Notes under the pieces: generated by a model | The model's input: the letters and a program-made list of their open reading frames with translations, nothing else | Databases searched by the model: none | What the model was told of the DNA's origin: nothing | In this document: in pieces, positions 18,047 to 26,542 of the stretch | How positions within the stretch are numbered: the stretch's first letter is position 1 | Layout of the letters: each line of letters opens with the position of its first letter | Source of the DNA: Neorhizobium sp. JUb45 | GTDB lineage: Bacteria > Pseudomonadota > Alphaproteobacteria > Rhizobiales > Rhizobiaceae | NCBI RefSeq assembly: GCF_004343585.1 | Contig: NZ_SLYW01000001.1 | Span: 930,001-994,000 of the forward strand | Length of the DNA: 64,000 bases | Reading direction: 5' to 3' | Made by a program: the position numbers and the translations under genes

Positions 18047-19518
18047 AAACTCACTCCACGAACCACGGTTCCGTTCAGACGAAAGGCCTTGCGCGCCATG
18101 CCGGAGTTGAAGAGGCAATCGGCATCCAGCTTTCTCAGGTCATGTTCGGTATTGACGGCATCGAAGCGGGCGGCGTGCAGTTCCTGTTCGGCGTTGAGAA
18201 GATCGAGCAGGGTGCGGGTGCCGAGCTGCACATATTGCTCGCGGTAGAGGTCGCGGGTCTCGATCATCATGCCGTTGCGTGAGGCAAGCGAAGCGAGCAG
18301 CTGTTTGAGGCCCGTCACTTGGCCGCGCGCCTCGTTGAGGCTGCGGCCGGTCTCGAACCGGGCTGCCTGCATTTCGGCTTCGGCTGCCTTCAACGCATAA
18401 TCAGCGGCATCGCGACGGGCAGCGCTGGCGCCGCCTTCATAAAGATTGCCGACGAGATTGAGGCCAACGGTGAAATCGGGATTGTCGACGCGCGAATAGC
18501 TGGAGGAGCCGGCCATATCGTAACTGCCATCCGCCTGAAGCTGGATCGTCGGAAAGATTTCCGAGCGGCTGAGAGCCAGTTTTGCTGCCGCCTCGCGTTT
18601 GCCGGCTTCGGCCTGCAACAGCGTCGGCACCTGTTGCCAGTCCGGTTCCAGCACCTCGCAGGCTTTGGATAGGGTCGGCGAGCGCCCGGAGGACAGGGCA
18701 ACACGGCCGCTGACACCGGCAAGCGCCGAAAGCGTGCTTTCCCAGCGGCTGAGGCTGGACGAAACTTCCATGACCTGCGACTGGGCCGCCTGCACGCGGG
18801 CCTCTGCCTGCACCTTGTCCGATCTGGTGCTGGCGCCGCTATCGGTGCGCTGGGTGACGAGTTTTGCGATCTCGCCGACGCCGGCAAGCTGGTCTTTCGC
18901 GACCTTCATCATGGCGCGGTAACGCTGCACTTCGATGACGGCATATGTGGTATCGCGCACAATGGTATCGATGCTTTCCAGCATCCGGGCGCGGCTGACG
19001 GCTTCGCCGGCCTTTTCCGCCTCGACGGAATTGGAAACCTTGCCGAAATCATAGACCATCTGCGACACCTGCAGGGTGGCGCGCGGGCGAAAGCCGCCGT
19101 CGGAACCGTTGCCATAACCGGAATTGAGGCCGCCTTGGACCTTTGGATAATAACCGGCGCGCGCGACGTCGATTTCCTGCGAACTCTGATTGACGCGTCC
19201 GGCCGATGCGGTGATCGCCGGATGCCAGGACACGGCGCGCAGCACGGCTTCTTCCAGCGATCCCTTCTTGACGGAAAGCGGTGACGAATAATCGGCTGTT
19301 GTTTGCGGCGATGGCAGAGACTGGCTCTGCTCCTGAGAGGTGCGCAGTGCTTCCTCCTTTTGCTGCAAAGGCGAAAGGGATCCGCGTTGAACGGAGCCCG
19401 GGTTAAGATTTGCCCCCTTTGCCGCGTCCTCGGACGTGGTCGGGGTCGTACACGAAGTCAAAGTCCAACATCCAAGCAATACAAGAGCAGTCGGCTTTCC
19501 CCAGAGCCGTCTGTACAT
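18043..19518 (-). CDS. TolC-family outer-membrane channel, lipoprotein
   Basis: A 491-residue outer-membrane efflux protein. The N-terminus has a lipoprotein signal with a lipobox ending TLTSC. Two repeats of long helices and strands follow (AVSWHPAITASAGRVNQSSQ and QYVQLGTRTLLDLLNAEQEL), the TolC/LapE pattern. It is the first gene of the type I operon and overlaps the exporter by 4 bases (GTGA). The 288 bp upstream hold the promoter region; no clear operator was seen there, and no substrate gene lies in the window. Confidence 0.9.
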   Translation of the reverse strand: MYRRLWGKPTALVLLGCWTLTSCTTPTTSEDAAKGANLNPGSVQRGSLSPLQQKEEALRTSQEQSQSLPSPQTTADYSSPLSVKKGSLEEAVLRAVSWHPAITASAGRVNQSSQEIDVARAGYYPKVQGGLNSGYGNGSDGGFRPRATLQVSQMVYDFGKVSNSVEAEKAGEAVSRARMLESIDTIVRDTTYAVIEVQRYRAMMKVAKDQLAGVGEIAKLVTQRTDSGASTRSDKVQAEARVQAAQSQVMEVSSSLSRWESTLSALAGVSGRVALSSGRSPTLSKACEVLEPDWQQVPTLLQAEAGKREAAAKLALSRSEIFPTIQLQADGSYDMAGSSSYSRVDNPDFTVGLNLVGNLYEGGASAARRDAADYALKAAEAEMQAARFETGRSLNEARGQVTGLKQLLASLASRNGMMIETRDLYREQYVQLGTRTLLDLLNAEQELHAARFDAVNTEHDLRKLDADCLFNSGMARKAFRLNGTVVRGVSL

Positions 19519-19806
19519 TCACCCTCCGTCGCGCGCGTCATGCGCGGATCGTTTCGACCGGCGATGGGAAAGCCGGCCGCTTCATGTTTTTCCCCGCCTT
19601 CGAACGTGATCGAGGCATTCCGATTGTCGCCACTGCCAGTCCGTCCATCAAAACGAACAGATTCGCGTCTTAACTATCACTAATATTCGAAGCTTGTGCG
19701 AGAGTGTTTCGGCTACCTTTCGTTGTAAATTCACTTATAGCGTCATATTCGCGACGCTGGACACGTCATGGGGGAGATGCACGGTCGGATTCCGGACGTT
19801 TGCCCG

Positions 19807-20046
19807 TCAGTGCGCATCATGAGGTTCGCCGGCGCTGAGGATCGCCCGGCGCAAGAGATCCTCGTCATGCAGGCCGGTCTGGAACAGATGGATGGCCAGT
19901 GCTGCCAGACGAACGGCTTCGGGTTCGCGCGTCGATAATCCCAATATCGTCAGGGCGCGTAGAAACGCCCGTTCTACGAGCGAGATGTCCGGTGGGGATA
20001 ACGGCGGTTTCGCAATGGTTTGGGGGTGGTTTTCGATCGTTTTCAT
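19807..20046 (-). CDS. Small hypothetical protein
   Basis: A 79-residue acidic helical protein (SLVERAFLRALTILGLST, then AVRLAALAIHLFQTGLHDED). It has no signal peptide or membrane segment. Composition and codon use look like a real gene. It stands alone between the type I secretion promoter region and a small membrane-protein gene on the other strand. Function unknown. Confidence 0.55.
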   Translation of the reverse strand: MKTIENHPQTIAKPPLSPPDISLVERAFLRALTILGLSTREPEAVRLAALAIHLFQTGLHDEDLLRRAILSAGEPHDAH

Positions 20047-20159
20047 CCCTCAGGTCGCTGCAGTCTTTTTATATTAGTATAGCATTATGTTCGTTGAGAG
20101 GGGGAATGATCAAGTCCGGCGCGATGGCGTGGTTTATGGCCGGTAAACATATGGCAGCG

Positions 20160-20175
20160 CGCGACCATGGTCGCG
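20160..20175. promoter_or_regulatory. Perfect 16-bp palindrome upstream of the small membrane protein
   Basis: CGCGACCATGGTCGCG is a perfect palindrome about 107 bp before the small membrane-protein gene, in an otherwise empty 235-bp gap. It could be an operator, but it might be a chance GC-rich palindrome. No partner copy was noticed in the window. Confidence 0.25.
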
Positions 20176-20281
20176 GCTCAGTGTTTTGCCTTTGTTTTTT
20201 CTTTCGATCGGCAGACGCCACGATGGAACTGTGGAGGCGGGTTATTCGTTGTCAGCGCATTGATCACCAAGGACGAAATCC

Positions 20282-20455
20282 ATGCTGAAATGGGCTCTCA
20301 TCTTCCTCGTCATCTCCCTCGTCTCCGGTTTTCTCGGTTTTTCGGGGATTTCCGCGGCGACGGCCGGTATCGCCAAGCTGCTCTTCTACATCGCGCTGGT
20401 GATCTTCCTGATCTTCCTCGTGCTGGCGCTGATGGCCGGCAGCGCGATCTTCTGA
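20282..20455 (+). CDS. Small membrane protein, DUF1328/UPF0391 family
   Basis: A 57-residue protein, [19 protein letters not shown] to LMAGSAIF, with two hydrophobic helices around a short [11 protein letters not shown] turn. This is the hallmark of the DUF1328 (YtjA-like) family found widely in Proteobacteria and often linked to stress conditions. AAGGA lies eight bases before the ATG. Family recognition is good; the molecular role is unknown. Confidence 0.85.
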   Translation: MLKWALIFLVISLVSGFLGFSGISAATAGIAKLLFYIALVIFLIFLVLALMAGSAIF

Positions 20456-20530
20456 TCTCGGATGATCTCGGTGGCGACGTGAATAAAGAAGCCGTCATCG
20501 CTCGCGATGGCGGCTTTTGCCGTGAGAGGC

Positions 20531-21001
20531 TCAGAACCCCTTGTCCTTTACAGACTGCATGACCACAAACGTGGACGTGCTCGCCACATGCGGCAGGGCT
20601 GAAATCTTTTCGCCGAGCACGATACGGTATCGGCGGATATCGGCGGTGCGCACTTTCAAAAGATAGTCGAAAGAGCCGGCGATCATGTGGCATTCTTCCA
20701 CTTCCCGCAGCTTCTTTACCGCAGCGTTGAACTCGCCCAGCGCCGCCTCGCGGGTGTCCGACAATTTCACTTCCGTAAAGGCGATATGATCCAGCCCGAA
20801 TTTCTGCGGATTGAGCGTGGCGCGAAAACCGGTGATATAACCTTCATCGACCAGCCGCTTCAGGCGAATCTGGCAGGGGGTCTTGGAAAGGCCGACCTTC
20901 TGGGACAGATCGGTAATAGACATGCGGCCGTCATCGGCCAGAGCATCGACGATTTTTCGGTCGAAGGCGTCAAGTTCACCAGTGATCGTGGCTTTTGCCA
21001 T
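20531..21001 (-). CDS. putR: Lrp/AsnC-family regulator, probable PutR (activator of putA)
   Basis: A 156-residue regulator. The N-terminal helix-turn-helix (DRKIVDALADDGRMSITDLS, then VGLSKTPCQIRLKRL) precedes an Lrp-type effector domain (residues about 70-150, ECHMIAGSFDYLLKVRTAD). It is divergent from putA with a 143-bp shared gap. In Agrobacterium and Rhodobacter this arrangement encodes PutR, which activates putA in response to proline. The PutA here lacks its own DNA-binding domain, which fits control by PutR. Confidence 0.85.
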   Translation of the reverse strand: MAKATITGELDAFDRKIVDALADDGRMSITDLSQKVGLSKTPCQIRLKRLVDEGYITGFRATLNPQKFGLDHIAFTEVKLSDTREAALGEFNAAVKKLREVEECHMIAGSFDYLLKVRTADIRRYRIVLGEKISALPHVASTSTFVVMQSVKDKGF

Positions 21002-21144
21002 GTGTTTTGACTTTCAAGCGGCGTTATAAAAGAGAAAAACACCAGAAACTGCCCGTATTCAAGTCCGTGCTCTCAAGTGAGAAGATGATATTCAGCAAGC
21101 AAAGCGGCGACATCAACGCCGCAGCCCAGATGAGGACATCGCAA

Positions 21145-24100
21145 ATGGCAGACAGAGTGGAACAGCCAGCAGCACCAGGCCCGGTTTCGACGACGCAGAT
21201 GGATCTGCCCTTTCGCCCGGTTTTCGAAAATTTCGCACCGCCCTTGAGCGAAAAGACGCCGTTGCGCGCTGCCATCACGGCCGCTTATCGCCGGCCGGAG
21301 CCGGATTGTGTTGCGCCGCTTCTGGAGGCCGCGACCGTTTCGGAAGAGCTGAGCGCCAAGGCAAAAAATACCGCGCGCAAGCTGATCACCTCGCTGCGGG
21401 CAAAACATCGCGGTTCCGGCGTCGAGGGGCTGGTGCAGGAATATTCGTTGTCCAGCCAGGAAGGCGTGGCGCTGATGTGCCTTGCCGAAGCGCTGCTTCG
21501 CATCCCCGATACCGCCACCCGCGATGCGCTGATCCGCGACAAGATTTCCGATGGCGACTGGAAATCGCATGTGGGCGGCGGGCGTTCGCTGTTCGTCAAT
21601 GCCGCCACCTGGGGCCTCGTCGTCACCGGCAAGCTGACCGCCACCGTCAATGACCGCAGCCTGACCGCCGCGCTCACCCGTCTGATCGCCCGTTGCGGCG
21701 AACCGGTGATCCGCCGCGGCGTCGACATGGCGATGCGCATGATGGGAGAGCAGTTCGTGACCGGCGAAACCATAACCGAGGCGCTGAAGCGCGCAAAGGA
21801 TATGGAAGACAAGGGTTTTGGTTATTCCTACGACATGCTGGGAGAGGCCGCGACCACTGCTGCGGATGCCCAGCGTTATTACCGCGACTACGAAAATGCC
21901 ATCCATGCGATTGGCAAGGCGTCTGCCGGACGCGGAATCTATGAAGGTCCGGGCATCTCGATCAAGCTTTCGGCGTTGCATCCGCGTTACGTTCGCGCCC
22001 AGGCCGCGCGCGTCATGGATGAGCTGCTGCCGAAAGTGAAGGCGCTGGCGGCGATCGCAAAGTCCTACAATATCGGCCTCAATATCGATGCCGAGGAAAT
22101 GGACCGGCTGGAGCTTTCGCTCGACCTCTTGGAAGGGCTTTGCCTCGATGCGGATCTTTCCGGTTGGGATGGTATCGGCTTCGTGGTGCAGGCCTATGGC
22201 AAGCGCTGCCCATACGTGCTCGATTTCATCATCGATCTCGCCCGTCGCTCCAAGCACCGGATCATGGTGCGTCTGGTAAAAGGCGCCTATTGGGATGCCG
22301 AGATCAAGCGGGCGCAGCTCGATGGTCTCGACGGTTTTCCGGTGTTTACCCGCAAGGTGCACACCGACGTGTCCTATATCGCCTGCGCCAAAAAGCTGCT
22401 GGCGGCGACGGAGCATGTGTTTCCGCAGTTTGCAACCCACAATGCCCAGTCGCTGGCGACGATCTATCATCTCGCCGGCCCTGACTTTTATGTCGGCAAA
22501 TACGAATTCCAGTGCCTGCATGGCATGGGCGAACCGCTGTACGAGGAAGTCGTTGGCGCGAAAAATCTTGGCCGTCCGGCCCGCATCTATGCACCGGTCG
22601 GCACGCATGAAACGCTGCTCGCCTATCTGGTGCGCCGCCTTCTCGAAAACGGTGCCAATTCCTCCTTCGTCAACCGTATCGGCGATCCGCTTGTGTCGGT
22701 CGACGACCTGATTGCCGATCCGGTGGATGTGGTGAAGGCGATGGTGGAACCGGGGGCGGGGCATGACCGCATCGCGCTGCCGGAAGATCTTTTCGGCTCT
22801 GCCCGGAAAAATTCGGCGGGTATCGACCTTTCCAACGAGGATGTGCTGGCTGCCGTATCCGTTGCCGTCAAACAGGGCGCAGGGATGGAATGGCGCGCCG
22901 TGCCGCAACTGATTGGCGCAGAGGCCGCCGGCTCGTCGCAGCCGGTTCTTAATCCGGGCGATCATCGCGACACCGTTGGCACTGTCACCGAGGCGACGGA
23001 AGAGGAGGCGCGCAATGCTGTTGCTCGCGCTGCCGCATCAGCCGCAAGCTGGGCTGCCGTTTCTCCGGTCGAGCGTGCCGAGTGCCTTGAGCGCGCCGCC
23101 GACCTGATGCAGGCGGAAATGCCGGGTCTGCTCGGTCTCGTCATGCGCGAGGCCGGCAAATCCATGCCGAACGCGATTGCCGAAGTGCGCGAGGCGATTG
23201 ATTTCCTGCGCTATTACGCGCAGCAGACCCGCCGCACGCTGGGGCCGGCGCACACCGCACTCGGGCCGATCGTCTGCATCAGCCCTTGGAATTTTCCGCT
23301 GGCGATCTTTACCGGTCAGGTGGCGGCGGCCCTCGTTGCCGGCAATCCGGTTCTGGCAAAACCTGCCGAAGAAACGCCGCTGATCGCCGCTGAAGGCGTG
23401 CGCATTCTGCGCGAAGCCGGCATTCCGCTGGAGGCGCTGCAATTCCTGCCGGGTGACGGACGGATCGGCGCAGCCCTTGTTGGTGCGCCGGACGTCGCCG
23501 GTGTGATGTTCACCGGTTCGACGGAAGTGGCGCGGCTGATCCAGAAACAGCTGGCCGACCGTGTGTCTGCTTCCGGCCGTCCGATCCCGCTGATCGCCGA
23601 GACCGGTGGCCAGAATGCCATGATCGTCGACTCTTCGGCGCTGGCCGAGCAGGTGGTCGCCGATGTCATCGCATCCGCCTTCGACAGTGCCGGCCAGCGT
23701 TGCTCGGCTCTCCGGGTTCTGTGCCTGCAGGAGGATGTCGCCGACCGTATTCTGCATATGCTCAAGGGCGCACTGCATGAATTGACGATCGGCCGTACCG
23801 ATGTGCTGTCGGCCGATATCGGCCCGGTCATCACGGCGGAAGCCAAGGGCAATATCGAAGGCCATATCGAGGCGATGCGCAAGCTCGGCCGCAAGGTGGA
23901 GCAGATCGATCTTGGCGACAACGCTTCCGTCGGTACCTTTGTCGCGCCGACGATCATCGAACTGCCGTCACTCGCCGATCTCACACGCGAAGTTTTTGGA
24001 CCCGTCCTGCATGTGATCCGCTATCGCCGCGCCGATCTCGACAAGCTGATCGACCAGATCAACGGCACCGGTTACGGCCTGACCTTTGGCCTGCACACAC

Positions 24101-24873
24101 GTCTCGATGAAACCATCGCGCATGTGACGAGCCGCGTGAAGGCCGGTAATCTCTATGTCAACCGCAACGTCATCGGTGCCGTCGTCGGTGTGCAGCCTTT
24201 TGGCGGGCGCGGCTTGTCCGGTACGGGCCCGAAGGCGGGCGGGCCGCTTTATCTCGGCCGTCTGGTTGGCGTGCAGCCGGAACCGCCGCAGCTGAGTTCG
24301 GTGCATCGCGACGAGGCGACCGCCGATTTCGCCCGCTTCCTCGATGAGAGCGGCGAGGCCGATGCGGCTGAAGTGGTGCGTACGCTGGCAAGCACGTCGG
24401 CGCTGGGGCTGGAGCAGGAACTGCCGGGTCCGGTGGGCGAGCGCAATCTCTACGGCCTGCATCCGCGCGGCCGCATCCTGCTTCTGCCGCAGACCAAGGG
24501 TGGGTTGTTCTGGCAGCTCGGGGCAGCGCTTGCGACCGGCAATACGGTCGTGGTCGACGAGACGAGCGGTCTGCGCGATGTGCTTGCTGGTCTTCCTGTG
24601 TCCGTTTCGGCACGGATCAGCTGGTCAAAGGACTGGTCGGAGCAGGGGCCTTATGCCGGTGCGCTGGTGGAAGGTGACGGCGAACGGCTGAAGACGGTGA
24701 ACAAGGCGATTGCCGCCATGCCGGGGCCGCTGGTTCTGGTGCAGTCGGCAACCACGGAAACGCTGATCGCCGATCCGCAGGCCTATTGCCTGAACTGGCT
24801 TCTGGAAGAGGTATCAATCTCCACCAACACGGCAGCGGCCGGCGGTAATGCCAGCCTGATGTCGATCGGATAG
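21145..24873 (+). CDS. putA: Bifunctional proline dehydrogenase/L-glutamate-gamma-semialdehyde dehydrogenase
   Basis: A 1242-residue enzyme that oxidises proline to glutamate in two steps. The proline dehydrogenase barrel (about residues 120-460) includes GPGISIKLSALHPRY and VRLVKGAYWDAEIK. The aldehyde dehydrogenase (about 560-1040) includes the catalytic Glu in AETGGQNAM, Cys in SAGQRCSALR, and PFGGRGLSGTGPKAGGP. A third, degenerate domain fills the C-terminus. No ribbon-helix-helix DNA-binding domain is present at the N-terminus, unlike enterobacterial PutA. I chose ATG 21145 (MADRVEQ) because GAGGA lies eight bases upstream; the frame is open 150 bases further back. Confidence 0.95.
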   Translation: MADRVEQPAAPGPVSTTQMDLPFRPVFENFAPPLSEKTPLRAAITAAYRRPEPDCVAPLLEAATVSEELSAKAKNTARKLITSLRAKHRGSGVEGLVQEYSLSSQEGVALMCLAEALLRIPDTATRDALIRDKISDGDWKSHVGGGRSLFVNAATWGLVVTGKLTATVNDRSLTAALTRLIARCGEPVIRRGVDMAMRMMGEQFVTGETITEALKRAKDMEDKGFGYSYDMLGEAATTAADAQRYYRDYENAIHAIGKASAGRGIYEGPGISIKLSALHPRYVRAQAARVMDELLPKVKALAAIAKSYNIGLNIDAEEMDRLELSLDLLEGLCLDADLSGWDGIGFVVQAYGKRCPYVLDFIIDLARRSKHRIMVRLVKGAYWDAEIKRAQLDGLDGFPVFTRKVHTDVSYIACAKKLLAATEHVFPQFATHNAQSLATIYHLAGPDFYVGKYEFQCLHGMGEPLYEEVVGAKNLGRPARIYAPVGTHETLLAYLVRRLLENGANSSFVNRIGDPLVSVDDLIADPVDVVKAMVEPGAGHDRIALPEDLFGSARKNSAGIDLSNEDVLAAVSVAVKQGAGMEWRAVPQLIGAEAAGSSQPVLNPGDHRDTVGTVTEATEEEARNAVARAAASAASWAAVSPVERAECLERAADLMQAEMPGLLGLVMREAGKSMPNAIAEVREAIDFLRYYAQQTRRTLGPAHTALGPIVCISPWNFPLAIFTGQVAAALVAGNPVLAKPAEETPLIAAEGVRILREAGIPLEALQFLPGDGRIGAALVGAPDVAGVMFTGSTEVARLIQKQLADRVSASGRPIPLIAETGGQNAMIVDSSALAEQVVADVIASAFDSAGQRCSALRVLCLQEDVADRILHMLKGALHELTIGRTDVLSADIGPVITAEAKGNIEGHIEAMRKLGRKVEQIDLGDNASVGTFVAPTIIELPSLADLTREVFGPVLHVIRYRRADLDKLIDQINGTGYGLTFGLHTRLDETIAHVTSRVKAGNLYVNRNVIGAVVGVQPFGGRGLSGTGPKAGGPLYLGRLVGVQPEPPQLSSVHRDEATADFARFLDESGEADAAEVVRTLASTSALGLEQELPGPVGERNLYGLHPRGRILLLPQTKGGLFWQLGAALATGNTVVVDETSGLRDVLAGLPVSVSARISWSKDWSEQGPYAGALVEGDGERLKTVNKAIAAMPGPLVLVQSATTETLIADPQAYCLNWLLEEVSISTNTAAAGGNASLMSIG

Positions 24874-24894
24874 CGCTCAGCGGGGCTATCCAAC

Positions 24895-24929
24895 AAAAAG
24901 GCCGCGCGGGAAACCGCTGCGGCCTTTTT
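24895..24929. terminator. Rho-independent terminator after putA (bidirectional form)
   Basis: AAAAAGGCCGC and GCGGCCTTTTT form an 11-bp stem with A-run and T-run on opposite flanks, 21 bp after the putA stop. It can end putA and, on the minus strand, the small gene at 24953-25078. Confidence 0.9.
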
Positions 24930-24952
24930 CATGGGGCAAATTTTCTCACGTA

Positions 24953-25078
24953 TCAGTCGTCAACGCCGGCCATCTGTTCCGGTGTTGCCATGATGTCGTT
25001 ACCCAGCGTGTTGTCGGCATATTTCAGACCGAGAATGCCCAGTACCGATACGACCATGATCACGAATACAATGCGCAT
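24953..25078 (-). CDS. Short membrane-anchored hypothetical protein
   Basis: A 41-residue peptide starting MRIVFVIMVVSVLGILGLKY, one hydrophobic helix with a short acidic tail ending GVDD. AAGGAG sits seven bases before the ATG, which supports this start over an upstream in-frame one. The putA terminator lies just beyond its 3' end. Function unknown. Confidence 0.6.
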   Translation of the reverse strand: MRIVFVIMVVSVLGILGLKYADNTLGNDIMATPEQMAGVDD

Positions 25079-25344
25079 GCGAAAACTCCTTGTGGGTAAG
25101 CGGAAAACGACGATTGCCTGATCGCGGTTCCCGATTGCCCGGCTTCTCAAGGGTTATGTAGGAATGCTGTGGCCAATCCGCATCAGTCCGTTCGGCTGAA
25201 AGACGGGGCGATCACGCCGAAGTGTCGGGTTCAGTCTCGGTTTGAACAGGGTGTACCGCCACTCCGCTCTGTGCCTTCACGCTCTATCCCGCTCCACTGT
25301 CATCCGGCTGTAAAAATCACACTCTAAAGAAGCTTCCATAGTGA

Positions 25345-25360
25345 TTGCACGCCTGTGCAA
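25345..25360. promoter_or_regulatory. Candidate LacI-family operator
   Basis: TTGCAC-GCCT-GTGCAA is a perfect 6-4-6 inverted repeat ending 11 bp before the start of the ABC ATPase gene. The size and symmetry fit a LacI/GalR-type operator, and the LacI regulator of this operon is encoded at its far end. Assignment is inference. Confidence 0.45.
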
Positions 25361-25371
25361 CGGGGGCGAAT

Positions 25372-26505
25372 ATGAGTGATGACGGGTTTCTTCAACTGCG
25401 TGGCGTGGCCAGCCGTTATGGCCAGACGCGGGTCCTGAAGGACATCGATCTGTCGATCGGCAAGGGTGAGTTCGTGGCGCTGCTGGGCTCTTCCGGTTGC
25501 GGCAAGACCACGCTTCTGCGCGTCATCGCCGGCTTCATCGAACCGTCCGACGGGCAGGTCACCGTCAATGGTCGCGACATCACCCGCCATCAGCCGGACA
25601 AGCGCGGCATGGCGCTGGTGTTCCAGTCCTACGCATTGTGGCCGCACATGACGGTGGCGCAGAATATCGGCTACGGCCTGAAGCTGCGTGGTATCGCTCG
25701 TGAGGAAATCGCGCGGCGTGTTGCGGAGATGGCGACCATGCTCGGCCTTGGCGGCCTGGAGGGGCGCAAGCCCGCAAATCTCTCCGGCGGCCAGCGCCAG
25801 CGCGTGGCGCTGGGCCGGGCACTTGCCGTCGATCCGGAAATCCTGCTGCTCGACGAGCCGCTTTCCAATCTCGATGCCCGTATTCGTCTCAGCGTGCGGC
25901 ATGAGCTGCGGGCCTTGCAGAAGCGGCTCGGCATCACCGCCGTTCACGTCACCCATGATCGCGAAGAGGCGATGGTGATGGCTGACAGGATCGTCATTCT
26001 CGATGGCGGTCGCATTGCACAGCAGGGCTCGCCGGAAGAGGTCTATAACCGTCCGGCATCCTCCTTCGTTGCCGCCTTCATGGGCGCTGAAAACCTGCTG
26101 CATCTCGATGGTGTTCGCGACGGCGACAATTTTCTGCTGCAGCCGGGTGCTGCGGGCGAGGGTGGCTCGGTGCCGGTCGGTGATCGTCCGCTTGGCAGCG
26201 GCCCGGTCGAGGCGCGTTTCCGCCCCGAAGCGGCAAAACTGTCCGACATCGATACGCCGGCGACCATGCCCGGTGCGCGCTTCTTCGGCGAGGTCGTGGC
26301 CGTCAGTTATCCCGGTGGCCATTGGCGCCATGCGGTGCGCATCGGTGAGCGCGAAATCATGGCCGATGCCGATCGGGCTTTTACGCCGGGTCAGCCGGTT
26401 GCGGTGTTCGTACCGGCGCAGACGCTGTTCCTGTTCAATTCGCCTTCGGGCGATCCAGTTTCCCGCCCCGGCGTATCGCCGGAGGCGGTGAAAATTCCAG
26501 CCTGA
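25372..26505 (+). CDS. ABC importer ATP-binding protein (FbpC/PotA type)
   Basis: A 377-residue ATPase. Walker [12 protein letters not shown] (about residue 38), signature LSGGQRQRVALGRAL, Walker B ILLLDEPLSNLD and H-loop HVTHDREEAMVMADR are present, followed by a TOBE-type C-terminal region. The start MSDDGFLQL at 25372 is preferred; an in-frame ATG at 25345 lies within the palindrome. It is the first gene of the operon and serves the two permeases at 27881-29523. Confidence 0.88.
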   Translation: MSDDGFLQLRGVASRYGQTRVLKDIDLSIGKGEFVALLGSSGCGKTTLLRVIAGFIEPSDGQVTVNGRDITRHQPDKRGMALVFQSYALWPHMTVAQNIGYGLKLRGIAREEIARRVAEMATMLGLGGLEGRKPANLSGGQRQRVALGRALAVDPEILLLDEPLSNLDARIRLSVRHELRALQKRLGITAVHVTHDREEAMVMADRIVILDGGRIAQQGSPEEVYNRPASSFVAAFMGAENLLHLDGVRDGDNFLLQPGAAGEGGSVPVGDRPLGSGPVEARFRPEAAKLSDIDTPATMPGARFFGEVVAVSYPGGHWRHAVRIGEREIMADADRAFTPGQPVAVFVPAQTLFLFNSPSGDPVSRPGVSPEAVKIPA

Positions 26506-26542
26506 CTTTTCTCTGATCCGACTTCAATCTCTGGAGAGACCC

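Noticed and set aside
21073..22965. 630-codon minus-strand frame opposite putA
   Set aside because: Shadow frame; the putA catalytic motifs on the plus strand are complete.
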